Shown: piece by piece, positions 32,494-39,938 of the stretch
Position numbering within the stretch: position 1 is the first letter of the stretch
How the letters are laid out: every line of letters starts with the position of its first letter
Source of the DNA: DASYTH01 sp035762905
GTDB taxonomy: Bacteria; Actinomycetota; Actinomycetes; Mycobacteriales; Pseudonocardiaceae
Direction: 5' to 3'
Assembly: GCF_035762905.1 (NCBI RefSeq)
Contig: NZ_DASUCC010000028.1
Span: forward strand, 1 to 64,000
Length of the DNA stretch: 64,000 bases
Notes under the pieces: model-generated
Told to the model about the DNA's origin: nothing
The model's input: only the letters and a program-made list of their open reading frames with translations
Databases searched by the model: none
Made by a program: the position numbers and the translations under genes

Positions 32494-33795
32494 ATGGACC
32501 TGACGCGCTCGCGGGCGGCCAACGAGCGGCTGCACTCGGTTGTTCCGGGCGGTGCGCACACCTACGCCAAGGGCGATGACCAGTACCCGGAGGGCATGGC
32601 GCCGGTCATCGCGCACGGCAGCGGCGCGCACGTGTGGGACGTGGACGGCAACCGCTACATCGAGTACGGCTCCGGGCTGCGCGCGGTCAGCCTCGGCCAC
32701 GCCCACCCCCGGGTCACCGAGGCGGTGCGTCGCGAGCTGGACCGTGGGTCCAACTTCGTCCGGCCCAGCATCATCGAACTCGATGCGGCGGAACGGTTCC
32801 TGGCCACGGTGCCGACCGCCGAGATGGTGAAGTTCGCCAAGAACGGCTCGGACGCCACCACCGCCGCGGTCCGGCTGGCCCGGGCGGCGACCGGGCGCCG
32901 GCTGGTCGCGCTCTGCCGCGACCAGCCGTTCTTCTCCACCGACGACTGGTTCATCGGGACCACCCCGATGAACGCCGGAATACCCGAGCAGGACGTGGTG
33001 TCGTTCCCGTACGGGGATCTCGCGGCCACCGAGGAGCTGATCTCCCGGTATGACGGGCAGATCGCCTGCCTCATCCTGGAGGCGGCCACGCAGCAGGACC
33101 CCCCGCCCGGCTACCTGGCCGGGTTGCGCGACCTCGCGGACCGCACCGGCTGCCTGCTGGTGTTCGACGAGATGATCACCGGCTTCCGCTGGTCCGAGGC
33201 GGGCGCCCAGGGCGTGTACGGGGTCACCCCGGACCTGTCCACCTTCGGCAAGGCGCTGGGCAACGGGTTCGCGGTGTCCGCGCTGGCCGGCCGGCGGGAT
33301 CTGATGGAGCTCGGCGGGCTGCGGGACACCCGGGAGCGGGTGTTCCTGCTGTCCACCACGCACGGCGCCGAGACGCACGCGCTGGCCGCCGCGATGGCGG
33401 TGCTGGCCACGTACACCGAGGAGGGCATCGCGGCCCGGCTGCACGCGCTCGGCGAGCGGCTGGCCGCCGGGGTGCGCGCGGCCGCCGCGGCGATGGGGGT
33501 CGGCGACCACGTCGTGGTTCGGGGCCGGGCCAGCAACCTGGTGTTCGCCACCCTGGACTCGAACCTGCGGCCGTCGCAGGAGTACCGCACACTGTTCCTG
33601 CGCCAGCTGATCACCCGTGGGGTGCTGGGCCCCTCGTTCGTGGTCAGCAGCGCACTGTCCGAAATGGACATCGACCACACGGTCGATGCCGTCGCCCAGG
33701 CCTGCGCCGTGTATCGCAAGGCGCTCGACCTGGACGATCCCGGCCCATGGCTGGGCGGGCGACCGGTTCGACCCGTCTTCCGGCGGTTCGCGTGA
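32494..33795 (+). CDS. Class III PLP aminotransferase (glutamate-1-semialdehyde aminomutase-like)
   Basis: A 433-residue fold-type I PLP enzyme. PLP-binding Lys253 lies in STFGKALGNGF, the aspartate clamp is VFDEMITGFRW, and the N-terminal VVPGGAHTYAKG is as in HemL-like proteins. Within a polysaccharide locus it is more likely a sugar or amino-acid precursor aminotransferase/aminomutase than the haem enzyme. The genomic hemL would normally be elsewhere. It starts four bases after the RmlC-like gene. Substrate unknown. Confidence 0.9.
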   Translation: MDLTRSRAANERLHSVVPGGAHTYAKGDDQYPEGMAPVIAHGSGAHVWDVDGNRYIEYGSGLRAVSLGHAHPRVTEAVRRELDRGSNFVRPSIIELDAAERFLATVPTAEMVKFAKNGSDATTAAVRLARAATGRRLVALCRDQPFFSTDDWFIGTTPMNAGIPEQDVVSFPYGDLAATEELISRYDGQIACLILEAATQQDPPPGYLAGLRDLADRTGCLLVFDEMITGFRWSEAGAQGVYGVTPDLSTFGKALGNGFAVSALAGRRDLMELGGLRDTRERVFLLSTTHGAETHALAAAMAVLATYTEEGIAARLHALGERLAAGVRAAAAAMGVGDHVVVRGRASNLVFATLDSNLRPSQEYRTLFLRQLITRGVLGPSFVVSSALSEMDIDHTVDAVAQACAVYRKALDLDDPGPWLGGRPVRPVFRRFA

Positions 33796-33849
33796 ACGAA
33801 GGATGAGCAACTGAGCGGCAACCCCTCCCTGAAGGATCGAGTCCGGCGG

Positions 33850-34623
33850 ATGGGCGGCATGGGGCGGGAGCTGCTGCTCCGTTCCATGGCGCGCGCCGGT
33901 CTCACCCAGCCCGAATCGCTGATCTCGGCGCAGTCCCAGCAATACTGGAACGACACCGGCATCGCCCGGTGGAAGGCCGACTCGCACTGGCGCGACGCCA
34001 CCGTGTTCGCCGAGAGCGACCTGTGGCACCAGTTGGGGGCGCGGCACCTGTCGATGCTCGAGCGCGGCGCCCGCAAGGTGGAGTTCACCCGCGAGTGGGG
34101 CCGGGTGGTCGAATGGGGTTGCGGCGGCGGCGCCAACGCCGTGCACTTCGCCCCGCGCGCCAAGGAGTTCGTCGGTGTCGACATCTCGGCCGAGAGCCTC
34201 GCCGAGTGCGGCCGCCAGGTGGCCGCGCACTGCGACACCCCGTTCCGCCCGGTTCAGGTCGAGGTGTCCTATCCCGAGAACGCATTGTCCACAATCGACG
34301 GACAGTGCGACATCTTCCTGTGCTGCTACGTCTTCGAGCTCATCCCCACCCCCGAGTACGGCGAGCGCCTGCTCCGCATCGCCCGCGACCTGCTGGCTCC
34401 CGGCGGCCTGGCCCTGATCCAGATCAAGTACGACGACGGCACCTTCTGGACCCGCCCCCGCCGCCGCTCCTACCGCTCCGGCGTCGCCCAGATGACCACC
34501 TACCCCATCGCCACCTTCTGGGAACTGGCCCAGCGCTGCGGCCTCATCCCCGAATCCGTAGAACTCGTCCCCCGCAACGAACTCGACTCCCGCTACGCCT
34601 ACTTCCTGCTGTCCAAGCCCTGA
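33850..34623 (+). CDS. SAM-dependent methyltransferase, last gene of plus-strand arm
   Basis: A 257-residue class I methyltransferase. SAM motif I is VVEWGCGGGANAVHF, with an acidic end in FVGVDIS, and motif II/III near DIFLCCYVFELIPTPEYGERL and LLAPGGLALIQI. It probably O-methylates a sugar or precursor. The start is uncertain: the frame is open from 33796, and the residues before ATG 33850 look natural (SGNPSLKDRVRRMGG), yet the only upstream start codon there is a CTG at 33811. A short out-of-frame ATG-AGC-AAC-TGA precedes it. Confidence 0.88.
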   Translation: MGGMGRELLLRSMARAGLTQPESLISAQSQQYWNDTGIARWKADSHWRDATVFAESDLWHQLGARHLSMLERGARKVEFTREWGRVVEWGCGGGANAVHFAPRAKEFVGVDISAESLAECGRQVAAHCDTPFRPVQVEVSYPENALSTIDGQCDIFLCCYVFELIPTPEYGERLLRIARDLLAPGGLALIQIKYDDGTFWTRPRRRSYRSGVAQMTTYPIATFWELAQRCGLIPESVELVPRNELDSRYAYFLLSKP

Positions 34624-34715
34624 CCACGACGCCGGCGCCGCAGGTGCAGCCCGGTCTGCCCGATGGCGAACGGAACCGCGCCCAGCAGGGCCACGACCAA
34701 CCCGTTCTCCGGCAG

Positions 34716-35072
34716 TCAGTACAGCCGGGTGATCGGCCCCTGCGTCAGGTCGGTGCTGTTGTTACAACTCAGTGTCGTACCGGGCGGATACGGTCCAGCC
34801 AACCGTGCACCGGTCCCGGACGCCAGCGTCGTCCTGCCCACGATGATCTCCCGAGCCGCCCCACCCGGCTCCGTCACCGTGCAGGACCCACGCCTGTTGG
34901 CGGACACGTAGTAATCCGACCCGGTCAGCGTCGTTGGAGCAGCGACCCGTACACCCGTGAGCTCGCGATGCGCACCGACCAGCACCAGCACACCGAGAAT
35001 CGCCATCCCACCGCCGATCAGACAGATCAGCACCCACGGCCGCACGTTCGCCAAGCTGCGTCCGCTACTCAT
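34716..35072 (-). CDS. Small membrane-anchored hypothetical protein
   Basis: A 118-residue protein with one N-terminal TM segment (about 13-34: VLICLIGGGMAILGVLVLVG) and a short extracytoplasmic beta-rich domain containing two cysteines (SCTVTEPG and LSCNNST), probably a disulfide. No lipobox. It is convergent with the plus arm and downstream of the PAP2 gene on the same strand, separated by about 200 bases. The ATG overlaps the stop of an open frame lacking a start codon (see the next feature). No family was recognised. Confidence 0.65.
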   Translation of the reverse strand: MSSGRSLANVRPWVLICLIGGGMAILGVLVLVGAHRELTGVRVAAPTTLTGSDYYVSANRRGSCTVTEPGGAAREIIVGRTTLASGTGARLAGPYPPGTTLSCNNSTDLTQGPITRLY

Positions 35073-35266
35073 CGGCGGTCATCAGGTCGTCGTCGAAACA
35101 CGATCGGCCCATCCGAGTGGTCCTCGTCGTCGTCGCTGGGATGTCCTGTTTGGTCATCCTGCGGGCGATCAGCCTCAAGCTCGTCGGCAAGGTCGATATC
35201 GAAGAAATCATGGGTGGCCGTGTAGACCTGTCGAGGCCACGTCGCGGCACTCCGCTACGACGATAA
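35069..35266 (-). pseudogene. Ambiguous remnant: start-less acidic frame on minus, 49-codon frame on plus
   Basis: On the minus strand a frame is open from 35254 to the TGA at 35069-35071, which overlaps the next ATG as ATGA. It encodes a very acidic, natural-looking peptide (HDFFDIDLADELEADRPQDD, then SDDDEDHSDGPIVF) but has no usable start codon before its end, so it looks like the tail of a lost gene. On the plus strand GTG 35117 to TAA 35264 encodes VVLVVVAGMSCLVILRAISL followed by KLVGKVDIEEIMGG. Only one, if any, can be real. I cannot decide. Confidence 0.35.
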
Positions 35267-35273
35267 CCGAAGG

Positions 35274-35942
35274 TCACTTCTCGCGGGACACCGCGTGGTC
35301 TTGTCTGGTGGCGTTGATGCGGTTGGCGAGGTGGTCGATGAGGAGGGCTGTGACCGGAACGACCGTCAACGCCACGAGGTAGCCGCCGATGGTGTCGGTG
35401 AGGTAGTGGGCGGAGAGCATGGTTTGGGAGTAGGACATGGCGGCGCCGGTGAGGGTGGCGAGGGTGAGGATGGTGAGGGTGGCGCGGCGGGGGGTGAGGT
35501 GGAGGCGGTCGGCGATGAGTAGGCCGGTGACGAAGCCGAAGGTGGTGAGGGTGGCGGTGTGGCCGCTGGGGTAGGCCAGCCAGTCGCCGTGGATGTGCCG
35601 GTCTACCACGGGTTTGAGCAGGGTGGTGATGGTGCCGCCGAGGCCGACGGCGAGGACCACGAGGACGGCGGCGCGGGGGTGGTGCAGGAGCAGGGCGGCG
35701 GTAACGGTGGCGGCGACGATGAGCAGCACGCCGACGGGTTCGCCGAGGAAGTCGACGATGAGGGCGAAGGTGCGCCACGGCGGGGTGAAGCCGGTCAGCG
35801 GCATGGCGTGGTTGTCCCACGGGCCCAGGCCGCCGCCGGCGGCGTACAGGATACCTAGGGCGGTGACCAGCAGCGCCGCGATGGCGGCCACCGTCCCGAG
35901 TGGACGACGCAGTTCTGGCGGCAGGACTGGTCGCGCGGGCAT
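35274..35942 (-). CDS. PAP2-family membrane phosphatase
   Basis: A 222-residue membrane phosphatase with about six TM segments, related to undecaprenyl-pyrophosphate and lipid phosphate phosphatases. Motif 2 YPSGH and motif 3 SAHYLTDTIGG are seen, but motif 3 begins SQTMLSAH rather than SR, and motif 1 is KPVVDRH rather than K-x6-RP, so two phosphate-binding arginine/proline positions differ from consensus. It starts at ATG 35942 with GGGGGAA upstream, 23 bases after hddA, closing the minus-strand arm. It could recycle undecaprenyl carrier released during polymerisation. Confidence 0.86.
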   Translation of the reverse strand: MPARPVLPPELRRPLGTVAAIAALLVTALGILYAAGGGLGPWDNHAMPLTGFTPPWRTFALIVDFLGEPVGVLLIVAATVTAALLLHHPRAAVLVVLAVGLGGTITTLLKPVVDRHIHGDWLAYPSGHTATLTTFGFVTGLLIADRLHLTPRRATLTILTLATLTGAAMSYSQTMLSAHYLTDTIGGYLVALTVVPVTALLIDHLANRINATRQDHAVSREK

Positions 35943-35965
35943 GTGGTTCCCCCGTTGTATTTGTG

Positions 35966-36955
35966 TCAGCCCCAGATGTCGCGGTGCACGTTGAAGATGA
36001 CCCGGGAGCCGAGCGGTTCGAGTTTGATCGGAAGCTCGGTCATGTCGGCCAGGTGGGAGCGGACCGCGCGTTGGTTCTCGACCGGGCAGGTGACGAGCAG
36101 GAAGCCGCCGCCCCCGGCCCCGGTGACCTTGGCTCCGGTGGCGCCGGCGTCCAGCGCGGCCTGGATCGCGTCGTCGATCTGCTGGTTGGACACGCCACTG
36201 GCCAGCGTGCGTTTGGCCTGCCAACTCTTGCACAGCGCGGTGCCCACCGCGTCGGTGTCGCCGGCGCGCAGGCCGTCGGCGGCCACGCCCGCCAGGTCGC
36301 GCAGCTCGTCGAGCTGGGGGATCCGGTTGGCGATGTTGGCGTTCTGCTCGCCGAGGATCGTGTCGGCCTTGCGGGTGATGCCGGTGTAGAACAGCAACAG
36401 CTCGTCCTGGAACCGGCGCCGCAGCGGCGCCGGCAGGCCGATCTGGTCGACCACCACCCGGTCGCCGCGGCCGAACCGGATGTCGCAGATCCCACCGAAC
36501 GCCGCGGCGTACTGGTCCTGCTTGCCGATCGGCTTGCGGCACCGGTCGATCTCGATGGCGCAGGCCCGCTCGGCCAGCTCATCGGCGGAGACCTGCCGGC
36601 CCTGGTAGGCGAACAGCGCGTGCAGCAGGCCGACGGTCACCGAGGACGACGAGCCGAGGCCGGAGCCCGCCGACGGGATGTCGGCCAGCGTGGTGATCTC
36701 CACCCCGCCCCGGATCCCGGCCATGTGCAGCGCCTCGCGCACCAGCTCGTGCTGCAGGTCCTCGACCCGGGAGACGATCTCCTTCTTCGAGTAGTTCACG
36801 TAGATGTCGTCGTCGAAGCGCTGCTTGACGATCACGTACACGAACTTGTCGATGGCGGCGTTGAGCACCCGCCCGCCGTGCTCGCGGTAGTAGTCCGGTA
36901 GATCGGTTCCCCCGCCGACCAGCCCGACCCGCAACGGAGTCTGGGTGATGATCAC
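35966..36955 (-). CDS. hddA: D-glycero-D-manno-heptose 7-phosphate kinase-like GHMP kinase
   Basis: Makes heptose 1,7-bisphosphate in the GDP-D-alpha-D-heptose route. A 329-residue GHMP kinase with the substrate segment LRVGLVGGGTDLPDYY, the phosphate-binding loop PSAGSGLGSSSS at 94-105 and the C-terminal GAKVTGAGGGGFLLV motif. The GGGTDLPDYY signature is typical of HddA and related sugar kinases such as FGGY-unrelated FucK-type GHMP enzymes. GTG 36955 overlaps the nucleotidyltransferase stop (GTGA) and is preceded by GGGGGAAAG. The GmhB-GmhA fusion and HddC-like gene in the same operon support the heptose assignment. Confidence 0.9.
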   Translation of the reverse strand: MIITQTPLRVGLVGGGTDLPDYYREHGGRVLNAAIDKFVYVIVKQRFDDDIYVNYSKKEIVSRVEDLQHELVREALHMAGIRGGVEITTLADIPSAGSGLGSSSSVTVGLLHALFAYQGRQVSADELAERACAIEIDRCRKPIGKQDQYAAAFGGICDIRFGRGDRVVVDQIGLPAPLRRRFQDELLLFYTGITRKADTILGEQNANIANRIPQLDELRDLAGVAADGLRAGDTDAVGTALCKSWQAKRTLASGVSNQQIDDAIQAALDAGATGAKVTGAGGGGFLLVTCPVENQRAVRSHLADMTELPIKLEPLGSRVIFNVHRDIWG

Positions 36956-37653
36956 GCTTTCCCCCTGCCTTCCCAATCCGCCCGGGCCCGCGCGAGCGCT
37001 TCCGGGGTGCCGATGTCGATGAAGTAGCTGTCCCCCAACGTGATCGCCCGGGCGTAGCCGACCAGCCGGGGCAGCAGGTGGTAACCGATGTCCCTCGGCA
37101 CCGGCCCGGCGATCAGGTCGAGCACGTCCGGACGGAACGCGTACATGCCCGCGTTGGCCAGATCTCCGCGCGGCTGCTCGGGTTTCTCGGTGAACCCGAC
37201 CACGTGCCCGTCGACCACGTCGACGATGCCGCACTCGCTCGGCCGCGGCGCGTGGAACAGGGTCAGCGTCGCCATCGGCCGGCCGGCCCGGTGCGCCTCG
37301 ACCAGCTCGGTCAGGTCGAAGTCGGTCAGGTTGTCCGCGTTGACCGCGAGAAACATCTCCTCGTCGGCCACCCATTCCCGGTTGGCCAGCAGCGTTCCGG
37401 CGCTGCCGAGCAGCTCCGGCTCCACGAACAGCCGCACCCTCGGCCCGCCGGTGCGGTGCACCAGGTGCTCGCGCACCGCCCCGGCGAAGTGGTGCAGGTT
37501 GACCAGGACCTCGGTCACGCCGGCTTTTTCCAGCATGTCCAGCCAGATGTCCAGCATCGGCCGCGACCCGACCGGCACCATGCACTTGGGCATGCTGTCG
37601 GTGATCGGGCGCAGCCGGGTGCCCAACCCGGCGGCCAGCAGGAATGCCTTCAC
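36952..37653 (-). CDS. hddC: Sugar nucleotidyltransferase, probable D-glycero-D-manno-heptose 1-phosphate guanylyltransferase
   Basis: A 233-residue nucleotidyltransferase with the signature LAAGLGTRLRPITD and MPKCMVPVGSRP at the N-terminus, and FLAVNADNLTD and ECGIVDVVDGHVVGFTEKPE for metal and sugar binding. HddC of the GDP-heptose pathway is a short, single-domain member of this kind. I assign the nucleotide and sugar from operon context (kinase, isomerase-phosphatase) and not from sequence alone; a mannose-1-phosphate enzyme is an alternative. GTG 37653 overlaps the stop of the SDR gene. Confidence 0.82.
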   Translation of the reverse strand: MKAFLLAAGLGTRLRPITDSMPKCMVPVGSRPMLDIWLDMLEKAGVTEVLVNLHHFAGAVREHLVHRTGGPRVRLFVEPELLGSAGTLLANREWVADEEMFLAVNADNLTDFDLTELVEAHRAGRPMATLTLFHAPRPSECGIVDVVDGHVVGFTEKPEQPRGDLANAGMYAFRPDVLDLIAGPVPRDIGYHLLPRLVGYARAITLGDSYFIDIGTPEALARARADWEGRGKA

Positions 37654-38780
37654 GTGGCCGCCTTTCCGGGCGTGGCGGCCTGGCGGACCACGCCGAGCGC
37701 ACGCATCTTGGCGTCCGCAGCGGTCAGCACCTCGTCCAGGCCCGGCATGCCGGCCAGCCACTCGGCGTACTCGGCCACCGAGTCGGCCGGCGTACGGTAC
37801 GGCGCCCAGCCCAGTTGCTTGAGCGCGTCGATGTCGGACTGGATGTGCCGGGTGTCGCCGAACCGGTACTCGCCGGTGATCCGGGGCGGCGCATCAGAAC
37901 CGTAGTGCCGCCGCACCACCTCGGCGAACTGCTCGGTGGTGTAACCGACCCCGCCGCCGACGTTGAACACCCGGCCGGCCGCGCGCTCGTCGGACAGCAC
38001 GAGCAGGTTGGCGTCCACCACGTCGTGGATGTTCACGTAGTCCCGGATGCCCTGGCCGTCCTCGTACACCGTCGGCGCACCACCAAGGAGGTAGTGCAGG
38101 TTGAAGATCCGGCACGCACCCGAGTAGGCGTTGTACACCGACTGCCGCGGGCCCTGCACGATGCTGTAGCGCAGTGCCACGGTCGGGATGCGGTACCTCC
38201 TGCCCAGGTTGATCGCCACGGTTTCCTGGCCGTACTTGGACATGCCGTAGGCGTTCTGTGGGTTGGACACCCGCTCCGGGGTGTGCAACATGGTCAGCGG
38301 CCCGCCGCACACCGGACAGCCGATGTCCCATTCGGCCCGCTCCAGCGCGGACTCCGGGCGCATGTCCGGCGTCTGCTCGCCGTGTTCGGGACACCGGTAG
38401 AGGCCCTCGCCCATCGCCGACTGGGACGAGGCCACCACGACCCGGGCCAGATCCAGCCGCTCGGCGACGATGATCTCGTACAGTAGCGCGGTGGAGGTGA
38501 CGTTGACGTCGGTGAAGGTGGCGAAGTCCGGCAGGTAGTCCTGGTGGGCGGCGAAGTGGTAGACCGCGTCCACCCGGCGCAGCAGGTTGGCCAGCAGGTC
38601 ACGGTTACGAACGTCGCCGACGAACAGGTCGGCGCCCGGCGTGACGTGGTTGGGCTTGCCGTCCCGGTGCACGGGCGAGCGCAGCGCGTCCAGCACGACC
38701 ACCTCGTGGCCCTGCGCCACCAGCCGGTCGCAGGTGTGCGAGCCGATGAACCCGGCTCCGCCGGTGACCAGAACCCTCAT
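37650..38780 (-). CDS. NAD-dependent sugar epimerase/dehydratase with a zinc-ribbon-like insertion
   Basis: A 376-residue extended SDR with cofactor motif TGGAGFIGS at 6-14 and active-site YGMSK (Tyr178, Lys182). Unusually, between the Ser region (SSQSAMGEG) and the Tyr there is an insertion of about 45 residues carrying Cys130, His133, Cys155 and Cys158 (RCPEHGEQ, GCPVCGG), like a zinc ribbon. Its role is unknown but is seen in a subset of sugar SDRs. It probably modifies the heptose or another NDP-sugar. It overlaps both neighbours by four bases. Confidence 0.9.
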   Translation of the reverse strand: MRVLVTGGAGFIGSHTCDRLVAQGHEVVVLDALRSPVHRDGKPNHVTPGADLFVGDVRNRDLLANLLRRVDAVYHFAAHQDYLPDFATFTDVNVTSTALLYEIIVAERLDLARVVVASSQSAMGEGLYRCPEHGEQTPDMRPESALERAEWDIGCPVCGGPLTMLHTPERVSNPQNAYGMSKYGQETVAINLGRRYRIPTVALRYSIVQGPRQSVYNAYSGACRIFNLHYLLGGAPTVYEDGQGIRDYVNIHDVVDANLLVLSDERAAGRVFNVGGGVGYTTEQFAEVVRRHYGSDAPPRITGEYRFGDTRHIQSDIDALKQLGWAPYRTPADSVAEYAEWLAGMPGLDEVLTAADAKMRALGVVRQAATPGKAAT

Positions 38781-39925
38781 CGCCGGCCTCCGGTGCGCGC
38801 GTACACCTCGCGGTAGACGGCCAGGGTCGCCTCGGCGGTGGCCGTCCAGTTGAACTCCTTGGCCCGCGCCGGACCCGCGGCGCGCAGCCGGTCGCCCGCC
38901 GGGCCGCACGCCTCGACGATCGCGGCCCCGATCGACTCCGGGTCCTTGGGATCGGCCAGCAGCGCGGCGCTGCCCGCGGTCTCCGGCATCGCGCTGGTGT
39001 CCGAGGTCACCACCGGGCAGCCGGCGGCCATCGCCTCCAGGATGGGCAGACCGAAGGTCTCGTTGAACGACGGGTACACGAACACGTCGGCGGCCCGGTA
39101 GAAGTGCACCGTCTCCTCGAGCGGAACGCCGCCCGCCCACACGATGTCGCCGGCAACGCCGAGGCTCTCGGCCAGCTGCCTGAGCTCGCCGACGTGCTCG
39201 GTGTCCCGGCCGTGGCCGACCACGACCAGCTTGCGGTTGCCCAGATCCGCCTTGGCCGCGGCGAACGCGCGGATCAGCCCGGCGCAGTTCTTGTACGGCC
39301 ACAGCGAAGACACGAACAGCACGAACGGATCGGTGATCCCGTGCCGGTCGGCCAGGTGCCGGGCGGCCTGCTCCCGGTCGCCCGGGCGGAACAGATCGTG
39401 GTCCACCGCCTCCGGAATCAGCCGCAGCTTGGCCGGATCCACGTCCAGGTAGTGCAGCACCTCGGCGCGCAGGCTCTGCGAGTTGATGATGATGGCGTCG
39501 GCCATCTTCGCCGTGCGCGGGTAGTTCAACCGCCGGTAGATCCGCGCGGTGGGCCGGATCGAGGCCGGCTGGGTGAACGCGTGCAGCGTCTTGAAGTGCA
39601 CCACCAGACCCGGCGCCGGCTTGACCAGCGGGGCCATCAGCGTGTTGAACACGTCGATCTTCGCGCGGGGCAGCCGAAGCGGCGCGTAGAACAGCTCGCT
39701 CAGGGTGCGCAACGGCGGGTTCTCGTTCGACCACGGGAACGTCACGTATCGCACGTTCGGTCCATAGCCCTCGTGCGTGGGCCGGGACCGTGGGCTGACC
39801 ACGAGGTGGAACTCCTCGTCGTCGCCGAGCTGCTTGGCCATCTCGGGGATGACCCGGGTCCAGAACCAGTGGGCGCCCGACGGGTTGGCCGGGTCGTCGG
39901 TCAGCAGGTTGATCGCTACACGCAT
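38777..39925 (-). CDS. Glycosyltransferase family 4 (GT-B)
   Basis: A 382-residue GT-B enzyme. The N-terminal acceptor domain starts MRVAINLLTD with GAHWFWTRV. The C-terminal donor domain has FVSSLWPYKNCAGLIRAF, KLVVVGHGRD and the EX7E motif in VYPSFNETFGLPILEAMAAG. It adds one sugar to the repeat unit. It sits within the heptose module, so it may be the heptosyltransferase, by inference. The stop overlaps the SDR ATG and the GmhB-GmhA stop is 13 bases upstream. Confidence 0.93.
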   Translation of the reverse strand: MRVAINLLTDDPANPSGAHWFWTRVIPEMAKQLGDDEEFHLVVSPRSRPTHEGYGPNVRYVTFPWSNENPPLRTLSELFYAPLRLPRAKIDVFNTLMAPLVKPAPGLVVHFKTLHAFTQPASIRPTARIYRRLNYPRTAKMADAIIINSQSLRAEVLHYLDVDPAKLRLIPEAVDHDLFRPGDREQAARHLADRHGITDPFVLFVSSLWPYKNCAGLIRAFAAAKADLGNRKLVVVGHGRDTEHVGELRQLAESLGVAGDIVWAGGVPLEETVHFYRAADVFVYPSFNETFGLPILEAMAAGCPVVTSDTSAMPETAGSAALLADPKDPESIGAAIVEACGPAGDRLRAAGPARAKEFNWTATAEATLAVYREVYARTGGRR

Positions 39926-39938
39926 GGGCTTTCCGTAA

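Noticed and set aside
22035..34623. Plus arm considered as an antibiotic-type biosynthetic cluster because of the TylC3-like gene
   Set aside because: No polyketide synthase, peptide synthetase, resistance or product-specific regulator gene is present, while phosphoglycosyl transferase, flippase, polymerase and Wzz-like genes point to a polysaccharide.
35966..36955. GHMP kinase considered as galactokinase or mevalonate-pathway kinase
   Set aside because: The GGGTDLPDYY and PSAGSGLGSSSS signatures and the GmhB-GmhA and nucleotidyltransferase neighbours fit the heptose kinase better.
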